A DNA stretch of 64,000 bases, taken from contig NC_044601.1 in assembly GCF_901933205.1 (NCBI RefSeq), forward strand, positions 44,551,376 through 44,615,375, written 5' to 3'. Each line of letters starts with the position of its first letter. Position 1 is the stretch's first letter. The notes beneath the pieces were generated by a model, which saw only the letters and a program-made list of their open reading frames with translations, had not been told where the DNA came from and made no database searches. This stretch comes from Camarhynchus parvulus. Its lineage: Eukaryota; Chordata; Aves; Passeriformes; Thraupidae. The translations under genes and the position numbers were made by a program. Of this stretch, positions 40,098 to 49,042 are shown in pieces.

Positions 40098-41212
40098 GTC
40101 TCCCAGTCTTTTCTTCCATTAATTCCTCTTTGCAGTACTTTGTGCTGTAAGGTGGCTTTGGCGGTTTTCTTTATATGGAGATTTACTGGTCCTTCTACCA
40201 CAGCTTTAATTTAGTTTTCTATAGAAGTGGCCACGGACAGCTGCTTTATGCTCTCTACTGTTTGCTACTATCAAATCAGATTGAGACATTAACTGAACCC
40301 AAGGAAAATGATGTGACCAAACTGGAAGACTGAACCTATACCTTGAGATGTCAAAAAAGCAAGAGGTAATAAGAGACTCCTCTGGAGACAAGCAAACATT
40401 TTCATTGAATGACTCATCTATAATGGCTTTAATGCTGTTAAAAATACAATGTATTTGCACAAATTTAGCAAAAAAAAATTTTATAACCCATGGGTCATAG
40501 GGATTCGTTTGAGTGCTTTCTTTCAGTGATGACAAAATCTACTGTGACTGAACCTACTCAACACAAATCACCAAAGAAAGCATACAGAGCTTGTGGTAAG
40601 GATATCCAGATAAATAAAACTGTTCCCTCCTATTACAGAGTCAACACACTGTGGTTTGTGGAAACGGGATTTTCTCAGGGAAATATGAAAAAACAGTTCT
40701 GACCATGTATTGCCAAAATACAGTGCCTCTGTATTTCCCAAAAATGGAGATTACATTCTATTTATGCAATGTATATCCATGACTTTCCTTGGAAAGGATA
40801 TATTAATTCATGCCTTTTCACAAAAGTGAGTGCAGTTGCACTTTGTGTTATCCCAGAAATAGCAACATTTCTGTGCTGCTGTGGCAGAAGATGCAAAAAG
40901 TAGTATTACCAGTATTACCGGGAGGAGAAAGAGGTTTTTCTTGTATCATTTATGTGATATACACAAGTATATACATTGTTACACATAATGACAATATAAC
41001 AGCGGCTATCTCTAAAGTATGCCTGAGGACGACTGCAGTAAAATAGATCAGGCTAATACAAACCTTGTCTACCTTGAGCTTTGAAGAACTCCTGTACCCT
41101 TTCAAATTTGGGATTGAAAATGGTTTTGGTACCAGCATAAGGAGAAGTTAGAAAAAACCTCCACAATTAAAGAAGTTCAAGATATCTTAGGGAAAATTGA
41201 ATGGAATATTTA

Positions 41213-41300
41213 ATAGAAATATAGGATAACCTAACTTGGAAAGGGCCCACAAGAATCATTGAATCCAACTCCTGACCTGGCACAGGACAACCTCAAAAAC
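41213..41300 (-). mobile_element. CR1 LINE 3' fragment, minus strand
   Basis: A short tail in reverse orientation: 'aacttggaaagggcccacaa' (about 41,233), 'tcattgaatccaactcctg' and 'ggcacaggacaacc'. The structure resembles the start of the CR1 copies at 44,866 and 63,556 but is more diverged. Confidence 0.72.
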
Positions 41301-43533
41301 CAGACTATGAATATTTGGAAAATAACGTTTTAAAAATCGCTTTTTTTCTGCACTTGGTCATGGATCTATATTCCTGCATTGGAAATCATACTTTTCAGCA
41401 TTGCTCTATTTCCTTTGCAAATAATGAGAAAGAACAAAATTTCTTTGTATTTCAAAAATATAGCACCACTCTAGAATAACCCGAAGAGGTTATTATGCAA
41501 CTTCTGGCAAGAAAGTTGCATTATAACCTGACAAAAAATCAGGACAATTTTTAGGAGGCAAGCGTGGCATACTCTGCCTATCCTATAGCATGGTTCCAGC
41601 TCCACAAGGACTCTTGCACTGGGGCACTGCCATGGCAGGACTAAAAGGCACACCCCTGGGCACAAAGCAAACACTGATGGTGAACCCTTATACCAGAATG
41701 CCCAGTGGTGGTGGTTTCTGTCCACTCCCAAAACAGGAGCCCCTTAGCAAAATGCTCAGGTTACTGAGCTCTCTTGCACCCCTGCTGTACACCCTCCACT
41801 CAAGCCTTTCAGTAAATTCTGCAGTGCAACTCTTAGTCAGCATATCCCAACCTACTGTGAAATACCAATCACTAGGAATGACTTGTTAACTTAAAGACCA
41901 CCCTTAAATCATCTGTACTTCATGTCAGCCTGTTGGAGTGCCTGGGGTAGACAAATACAAAAAATCCCAGAAAAAAAAGGGAAACAAACAAACAAAAGAC
42001 AAAATTATGCTGCAAAATCATACAAATAGTAACATTGCTATTAAGCCAAAATAATAAAGTGCACAAAAGGGGAAAGGAACCAGATGGTCCATCATGTAGG
42101 TGGTCTCCTACAAATTCCAACTCTGGAATTTGTTTTGAGATACATATAAAATTAAGTTAACCATTTCTACCGTTTATGATGCTTGAATATCAAGTTCTAT
42201 TGAAAAAGTATGAGGCTTGTGGTAGTTGGAACACTTAAAGGATGGGATGATTGTAACAGCAGGACTACAGACTACATCAGTAAAATGGCTAAACACTGTT
42301 TAGGCAGTATCAGAGTCACAAACTATTCTTTTAGGAATAAGATTCATCGTAACTTTCAATATAATAAGAGCGCTAGAATGAAAGGCTGCATCAAGGTCCT
42401 CGCATGCACAAAAAGTCCTGGGCAAGGGTGCAAAATGATGCACCACTCTGGTTGCAACTATGCAATACATGAAATTTCTGCAGCCTTGGAGAGTTGTGAT
42501 GCCTCCAGTGTAGATCCAGGGTCTGTCGGACCTTTCCAGTAGGAAGATGGAGCAGTTCCCCAGATTCTGTTTTGGAAGCCTGTCAGTGCACTGTATGAAA
42601 TTATGCTTGCCTAGATTTCTTGCTCTCTATTCTCTGTGCAGTAGCGATTTGTCATTTCTATTGTACAGTTCTTGAGAGAACAGCACCCTAGTAAAATAAT
42701 AATTTCAAAGCAATTCTAAATGCTAAAGAACTAGCAGAGCTGGCAGGTAACCTCTGAAAAGTATTGTAGGGCATGTCTTAAAACAACATGAAAATATTAT
42801 GTAAAACATCTACTTCCGGTTTAGTTCCCAGAGGCTGCACGTGGGGCTCAGGGCAGCCAACAGCGCCATGCAGGAACTCCCAGGTTCCAGCTGCCCCCAA
42901 ACTATGCAGATGATAGTGTATGTATAGCCATCCTAAACCCATGGCTTGATTTGTCTCCCCTCTTAAGTCAAGACTGAGCTCTAAAACTGGCTTGAAAGGA
43001 AGCACATGTGGGGACTCTGGACCATAGGGTCCTCTAGGTTGGTGTGATAGGAGATAACTTGTATTTTACCCCTAGCACCCAAATTAAATTCTGTAACTTG
43101 AAGTCCTTCAATAAGAATTGAAACCCTGACAAACTCAGCTCCTGAAACCCTAACTATATCCCACATTTTCAGATCATTCTCTCTCTTGTTCAGAAGAGTT
43201 GATAACTGAGCCCTGAGCTCAAAGGATGCTCAAAACTGCTGCCTGATGCCAACCACTTTGTCTTACCATTGTTTTTGCAGCTGATGATGGTTTAATTATC
43301 CATCCAACTTTGTAGTACAATGGGTACCATTGCCTTCAATACTTTTATTATCATTTATTGCTGAATTTTAAGCACCATCCTAATTAGTAAAAATTACTTA
43401 AAATGGCTGTATTTTCCCTCCAAGAGCAGAGAAGCAATAATTTTATTTTCATGAAAAGCTACATGTTCTGCTCCTAGCAAATGTCAGGATAAAATTATGC
43501 AAAATAATTATTTTTTAATTTGTCTCTTTTTAA

Positions 43534-43664
43534 TAGTCCAGTGGAAAATCTTTTTCTTTTCATTTAGTTCTCATTGCAGTTAAAGAAAGTACTTTTTTCT
43601 TTTTTCACTTCTGATTTTTTTTTCCACTATGATAAAAAATAATAACATTTTCCACTGGGAACTA
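43534..43664. repeat. Possible small inverted-repeat element (MITE-like)
   Basis: 'tagtccagtggaaaat' at 43,534-43,549 and 'attttccactgggaacta' at 43,647-43,664 are reverse complements apart from two inserted bases. They bound about 130 bases of T-rich sequence. This is the layout of a small non-autonomous DNA element. I see no convincing target-site duplication, and a second inverted pair lies just outside (43,686-43,737), so a chance cluster in AT-rich DNA is possible. Confidence 0.35.
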
Positions 43665-44559
43665 ATGCAAAATGTTACTTGGTGTTATTTTTCTCTCACT
43701 TTAAGACAGAAAGCTAAAAGTGAGAAAAAAATGTTATTTTTAAAAGCAATAGTGTTGCTTTCTTCACTTTTTTTTTAATATGTAACTTCTTTTCTGTGGG
43801 GAAAGTGGAAGGAGTGGGAAACAGATGAAATACCAATTGCAATAGATATTTCACAATAACCAAATAGAAGCTTTTTCTACTCTGAAATTTAAAAAGTAAT
43901 CACTAAAATTGAAGTAATATTTTTAAAATACCTGAAATGAATGTTGGTGAAGTAATTTTTATTTTCCATGTAGTTAAAGCCTGCCATCCTAAAATGTAAA
44001 GTATTTACCAAGAGTCTCTCATGGAGTCCAAGTCTCTGTCTGCTCATGCAGGTACAGCTCTCTCTGGTGACCCTGGCTATTGCCTTATCACTGCTGCAGG
44101 AGGATCTCCTCTGGCAGCACTAGCTTGAGGATGTTAGAGATGAAGATGCTTCCTTGCCTAAAAAATGGGGTAAGGCAGGAGGAGTTGTCTCCATGAACCA
44201 CAAGCCCAGGTGTTGGCAGGGAAGGGCTCATGACTAATCACACCATGGCCAGCAGCTGCAGGGTCACACTTCTGCCCGGCTGGGGCCAGGGTGACATGCT
44301 GACTGTCCCTCTGCACCTGTGCGGCTGCAGGCTCTGCTGAGTTGCCCAAAGGAACAATGCACTGAAGAGACTCTGAGAGGTCAAGGCTGGACCACATGGG
44401 GATGGTAGATTGCAGAAAATGGGGGCTGAGGTGGAGTGGGGATATTGAGAATGATGGTCACATTGGGAAGCCACTAGGCAAGGTACACAATGTTATAGGT
44501 ATTATCTGCTACAGTATTGGTAGCATATTTCTGACTTCATCATGCATCAGATGTAGCCC

Positions 44560-44702
44560 AGGATGGTGGTGGTCTCCATCCATGGAGATATTCAAACCCC
44601 ACTGAACACAGTTCTCAGAAACCTACCATTGGTTTGAGCAGAGGAATTAGACAAAATGACTTTCAGAGGCCTCTTCCAACCAGCCATTCTGTGAATCTGT
44701 CA
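44560..44702 (+). mobile_element. CR1 LINE 3' fragment
   Basis: A short decayed CR1 tail. 'ggagatattcaaaccccact' at about 44,584, 'gactttcagaggcctcttcc' at about 44,660 and the terminal 'cattctgtgaatctgt' at about 44,685-44,700 follow the standard CR1 3' order. The 5' edge is uncertain. Confidence 0.82.
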
Positions 44703-44865
44703 CCTCAGGCCTAGGATGGCAAATCTCCATCTCTAGAAGTTGGGCCTTCCTGACTATCCTTAAGGAATCCTACCGATGCGAGGAATGCCCTTCATGACAT
44801 ATTGTACACTCCTCAGACTGGCATTTCTCTCAATGAAGACAGTTCAGTTTCAGTTCTTAAATTCA

Positions 44866-45590
44866 AAAAATCACAGCATATCCTGAGCTGGAAGGGATCC
44901 ATGAGGATCACTGAAGTCCAAATCCTGGCCCTGCACAGGACACCCCAAGAATACACCATGTGCCTGAGGGTGCGGTTCGAATAATGTTTGAACTGTCTTG
45001 GTGCTGTTCCACCTTCTCTGGGGAGCCTCTACCAGTGCTCAGCCACCCTCTGGGTGAAGAACCTTTTTTGAATACTCAACCTAAACCCCCCCTGACACAA
45101 CTTCATGCAATTCCCTTGGGTCCTGTCACTGGTCACCACAGAGAAGAGATCAGTGTCTGTCCCTGCTCTTCCCCTCCTGAGGAAGCTGTAACTGCAATGA
45201 GGTGTCCCCTCAGTCTTCTTCAGGCTGAACAGACCAGGTGATGTCAGCTGCTCCTCATACAGCTTCCCCTCAAGGCCCTTCACCATCCTCATGGCCCTCC
45301 TTCGGACACTCCCCAATAGTTTTATATTTCACTTTTACTTTGGCACCCAGAACTGCCCCCAGCACTTGAGGTGAGGCTGCCCCAGTGCCGTGCAGAACAC
45401 AATCCCCTCCCCTGCCTGGCTGGTGATGCTGTGCCTGATGCCCCCAGGACACAGGTGGCCCTCCTGGCTGCCTGACTCATATGCAACCCTAGGTCCATCT
45501 CCACAGTGCTGCCCTCCAACCTCTTGTTCCCCAGTCTGTATGTCAATTGGTCTGAAGCAATCCATATGGATATGTATTTCTTTCATGGTA
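44866..45590 (-). mobile_element. CR1 LINE, minus strand, 5'-truncated
   Basis: On the minus strand this runs 5' to 3' from about 45,590 down to 44,866. Recognisable parts are the segment around 45,480-45,330 (ACCTGTGTCCTGGGGGCATC on the minus strand), the GAGCAGCTGACATCACCTGG segment near 45,240, the CCAGAGGGTGGCTGAGCACT segment near 45,040, and the 3' end near 44,870. It is the longest CR1 in the window, and the short open frames inside it are not intact transposon proteins. Its 3' end faces the 3' end of the plus-strand CR1 at 44,560-44,702. Confidence 0.9.
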
Positions 45591-48329
45591 GGGATGACAC
45601 TTGACCTGAGACAAAGGGCCAGTCTAAAGGCTTGTACATCACTGAAACTTTATTTAAAATTTGAAGTTTGGACTTGAATGAAGCTTGAATATTAGTGGGT
45701 AACAAATGGCACATACTACCGAGAAGCATATTTTAAACTTCAAGCACTTTATTTAAACTGCGTCTTTAAAAATTACAACATCTAAAAAATACAGCTTTGC
45801 ATATACTATTTGATCACATTCAGCTTTGGGACTACAATTTGGTATGGAACATAATAAAGCAACAAAATCAAACGAAGCCAATCAAAAGCCAGACAGGTGC
45901 AGATCTCAATAACTGTCTCTTTGAAACAGTAAGATATATTGTATAGTCCATGCTTGCTGTTTCTTCTACTGAAGTGGCATAGCTATGTGGTTTAGCTGCA
46001 GATAGGCAGATGGCATCACTCTCAGACAGTGGGGGTCACAGGACACTAAGTCAGCCTTGTACAGCATATTTCCACATTTCACTCAACAGTGGACCTGATG
46101 CTCCATATTGCAGAATATAAATTAGTTTCCAGGTAGGGAAAGATGATGACAAACAAATCTACCTGACTGAGATACTGACAGGGTAAGACACAGCATGAGC
46201 AGTGGCTATGGAGCTGGGACCCTGCAGTTTCCTCAGAGATATGTTCTGGAGAATATGTTCTGGAACATAAAGCACCTTTCTCATCTACCTTCCATCCCAG
46301 ATGAAGCAGCATATGCTTGGGAATAGACAAGGCTAGAGGTCTGCATCCTTTGAAGAGTTTAGCACAAGACCCTTTTTTTTTCAAAGACAAACTCTTGTCC
46401 ATAGGGTTTTAATGGGTGACACATCACCCATGACAAGACAGTTTGACTGTAACGGTTCATTTTTTATCATACCATGTTGTAACTACATGTTATTTCACAC
46501 TTCAGTATAAAATAGAGGACTTCCTGAGCAGGCTATTTCAAACATAACTGTATCACCTACTGTACGTAAGCATTTTATTCTCTGAAAAAACGCATTCTTT
46601 TCAGCTCTTTTCAAATTCACAGGCAATTTTCCAGCTACTTCCTTAAAATAAGAAAGTGCTTAAAAGAACATACAGTGCCTTTTGAGTACTGATGTGCATT
46701 TCTCTGACTAACCTGCTGTGCTTGTAAGGCAAGTAATTGTTTTATCTTTATGTCCAGGAACCAGCATCTGTCTATTCTGCAACCAGCTGGCAAGACCCCT
46801 TGGCAAGCCCCTTCCATGCTTGAGAGACTAGCTGCTCTTGCTGGTGGTTGGCATAAAGGCATATCCCAAAACTACAGATTGCAGTGACAAAAGCCTGAAG
46901 CTGGCTTTCTCCACTGGGTACCAAGTGGCAAGTCTTGAATGTATCTATAATGATAATAAATTATTAGGTAGGGGGTAATATAGGAAAAGGCTACAGGGAT
47001 GGACATTATTTCTAAGCAGGCCCCTACACCATCCCAGGGAAACTGAGAGGAAACAGCAAAGTCACAGTGGGGCCCAGATTAGCAGGGGTATCCCAAGAGG
47101 AACACACTGCACCTTTGAATACCTTGCAAACCTTAAAACTGCTGCTAGTTCTTCTGCATCTATGCCATTGCATTTGCTCTATCAGCAGTGTCAGCTCTAG
47201 TGAAGAATGAGCACTGCTGCTCTTTACCACTGTGTCATCTCAGCCGCCTGACATGGCTGTGAAAATGCTTGTCTGCACTCCACAACCTTCAGAATAATGG
47301 CAGTTCAGGAAAAGTCTACTTTGGATGCAACATCCAAACACACCACACTGTGTAAGCCAAGACTTTGAGTGCTGTATTTGTGCAGAGGAACTATTCATAT
47401 CAAAACCACTAGGTGCTATAGACAGATACAACACTATGGACCAGCACGTAAAATGATGCTATTCTAACCTTTGTGGGTTGAAACTGTAGACTCTAGGCTA
47501 GTAAGACAGGAAAAACTTACGAGTGACAACCTGAAATGCATGTGAATTAGTCCACCGTGCCCTGGAATAAAATATGAGTAAGACAAGGCTGATATACTGG
47601 CTCATTCAGGCAAGCACTCTGCTCCTAAGCAGTAGGCAGAGAATTTGCACACCCAGCACTGTAAGGAGCTGCAGACAGAGGAAGTGTCTTCTCAGTCAGG
47701 GACAAGAGGTTATCTTAAAAAATAAGCCATAAAAGTTTATATCCTTTCCTATGTCACAGTGAAATTTATCCCACATCACTTGAGCCATACAAACAAGAGG
47801 CTTAGTGTAAACGAGTGGCTTGCTTATGTCAGTAAAGTGAGAGGAACCCCTCAGACAGATTTGACTTCTCCATCCATCGTTAGGAGAGAGTAAGACACTT
47901 TTCAGAGGTGGTTATCACCGAGTATTGGGGTGTAGATACTAATATCTATGAGAAGAGAAATGAAACCTTTGGTTCTGTCATTGCATAAGTTTTCTGCTAT
48001 CATTGCTCCCTGGAGATGTTTGAGCCCGGTCAACATTACTTATCAAAGCCGTTTGAATTTCTGCAGCTTTGAATAAGCTAAAACTACAGGTTTCAGCATG
48101 TTTCCCAAAACCAGGGTTTTTCTGGTGTCATATATCCGTGGGCATTGAATATGTGCAGAAGGGCTACGTGTGAAGTATCTTATCAAATTAACTGCTCTCA
48201 AATTAAAAAAGTTAGAAAGAATATTTAGATTTCTGGGTGAGGGCGTGTGTTTAAGCATGACTCAAATTTTGCTGCAGTGCTACAGCAAGATGTAGGAGAG
48301 GACAACTGGCTTTGGGCAGTGGCACTGCT
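45591..48329. other. Upstream flank of MAP1B, nothing recognised
   Basis: AT-rich sequence up to the CpG island with no nameable repeat. Distal regulatory sites for MAP1B could lie here, but I cannot point to one. A short near-duplication (ATATGTTCTGGA) is at about 46,240-46,264. Confidence 0.65.
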
Positions 48330-48644
48330 TTTTCATCCGCTTCTGGAGCGCTGCTGGAACCCGATGCCGGCTTTCCCGCATGAGCTCCCCAGGTCTGCCC
48401 GGCCATCACCTGCGGCTCCTCATTGCCCGGTTTTAAGGGATGGGCCTAGGGGTAACCGGCCCGGGCAGGGTGACGCCCCGAACGGGCACGGGGAGCAGGG
48501 ACGCGAGGGGCGCGGACCCAGGGGTCCCACGGCCGGGCCGGGACCCAGGCGCGGGGCGCACCCCTCGGCGTCCCCTCGGGGCGTTGTTCGCCCCCCGCGT
48601 CCTTCCTGCTTCCGGGGGCCGCCGCGGGGAGGATTTGCCGCAGA

Positions 48645-48656
48645 TGACATCAGCTG
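48645..48656 (+). promoter_or_regulatory. CRE-like octamer overlapping an E-box upstream of MAP1B
   Basis: TGACATCA at 48,645-48,652 differs by one base from the cAMP-response element TGACGTCA, and it overlaps the E-box CAGCTG at 48,651-48,656. The pair sits about 100 bases upstream of the TATA box, a normal place for CREB/ATF or bHLH control. That it is functional is inference; short motifs of this kind occur by chance. Confidence 0.4.
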
Positions 48657-48752
48657 TGGATGCTGGAAAGGCGGCGGCGGCGCGGAGGATGCGCCGGCTC
48701 CCCCCCTTCCTCCTCCTCCTCCTCACCAGGTCCCTGCCCTGCACCGTCTCCG

Positions 48753-48790
48753 TATAAAAGCGCCGCCGCCTTCCCACCCGCCCTCACTCC
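48753..48790 (+). promoter_or_regulatory. MAP1B: MAP1B core promoter: TATA box plus initiator
   Basis: TATAAAA lies at 48,753-48,759 within otherwise CG-rich sequence. A perfect initiator match (TCACTCC, fitting YYANWYY) lies at 48,784-48,790, with its A at 48,786, 33 bases from the first T of the TATA box and so at a normal distance. The combination of a TATA box with a CpG island fits a regulated neuronal gene. From memory, the rodent gene also uses a TATA-type start together with a second overlapping start. The strand matches the gene. Confidence 0.8.
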
Positions 48791-48864
48791 CTCCCTGCCG
48801 CCTGCGGAGCTGTCGCCGAGCGGCCCCTCTGCGCCCAGCGCCCCGGAGCCGCGGGGCGGAGGCG
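48786..48864 (+). other. MAP1B: Predicted MAP1B 5' untranslated region
   Basis: This is a leader of about 79 bases inferred from the initiator match at 48,784-48,790 and the start codon at 48,865. It is very GC-rich, begins with a pyrimidine-rich stretch and contains a GGGCGG box near 48,855. There is no upstream ATG in it, so translation should start at the first AUG. It also has no stop in the frame of the coding sequence, so the sequence alone cannot exclude a longer transcript with a non-AUG N-terminal extension. The exact 5' end is a prediction from motif spacing, not mapped. Confidence 0.6.
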
Positions 48865-49042
48865 ATGGCCACCGTAGTGGTGGAAGTGGACTCGGAGCCT
48901 TCCTGCAGCATCCCCAACCCGACCTCCACCTCGCCCAGCCTCTCCCACCGCTTCCTAGACAGCAAGTTTTACCTGCTGGTGGTCATCGGCGAGCTGGTGA
49001 CCGAGGAGCACCTGCGGCGGGCCATCACCAATATCGAGCGAG
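48865..49042 (+). CDS. MAP1B: MAP1B coding exon 1 (N-terminus of microtubule-associated protein 1B)
   Basis: This exon encodes the first 59 residues of MAP1B plus the first base of codon 60. MAP1B is a large neuronal cytoskeletal protein that binds microtubules and actin and acts in axon growth; in the known family the precursor is cut into heavy and light chains. The translation starts MATVVVEVDSEPS, runs through a Ser/Thr/Pro-rich stretch (about residues 12-25), then enters the conserved block SLSHRFLDSKFYLLVV (about 25-40) followed by GELVTEEHLRRAI. I recognise this as the MAP1B N-terminus; MAP1A and MAP1S begin differently. The ATG at 48,865 has a strong Kozak context (G at -3, G at +4), and no ATG lies between the predicted transcription start and it. 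The exon ends CGAG before a GTGAGG donor at 49,043 and splices in phase to 53,676. The GC-rich codon use reflects the surrounding CpG island. The gene identity is very secure; the product is only partial here. Confidence 0.96.

Larger units (their letters stand above)
40098..44559. other. Intergenic DNA with one CR1 fragment and a possible small DNA element
   Basis: Contains the CR1 piece at 41,213 and the inverted-repeat candidate at 43,534. The stretch 43,380-43,980 is extremely AT-rich with alternating T-rich and A-rich runs. No exon or RNA gene is recognised. Confidence 0.65.

Noticed and set aside
39775..40201. Overlapping plus and minus open frames of 106-115 codons
   Set aside because: They lie inside or across the solo LTR, which is noncoding.
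44965..44985. Possible tRNA B-box (GGTTCGAAT)
   Set aside because: It sits in a CR1 copy with no A-box at the right distance and no cloverleaf.
44960..45677. Open frames on both strands with repeated Pro/Ser-rich translations
   Set aside because: They fall in the minus-strand CR1 at 44,866-45,590, and similar peptides appear at the CR1 copies near 20,150 and 63,700, as expected for a dispersed repeat.
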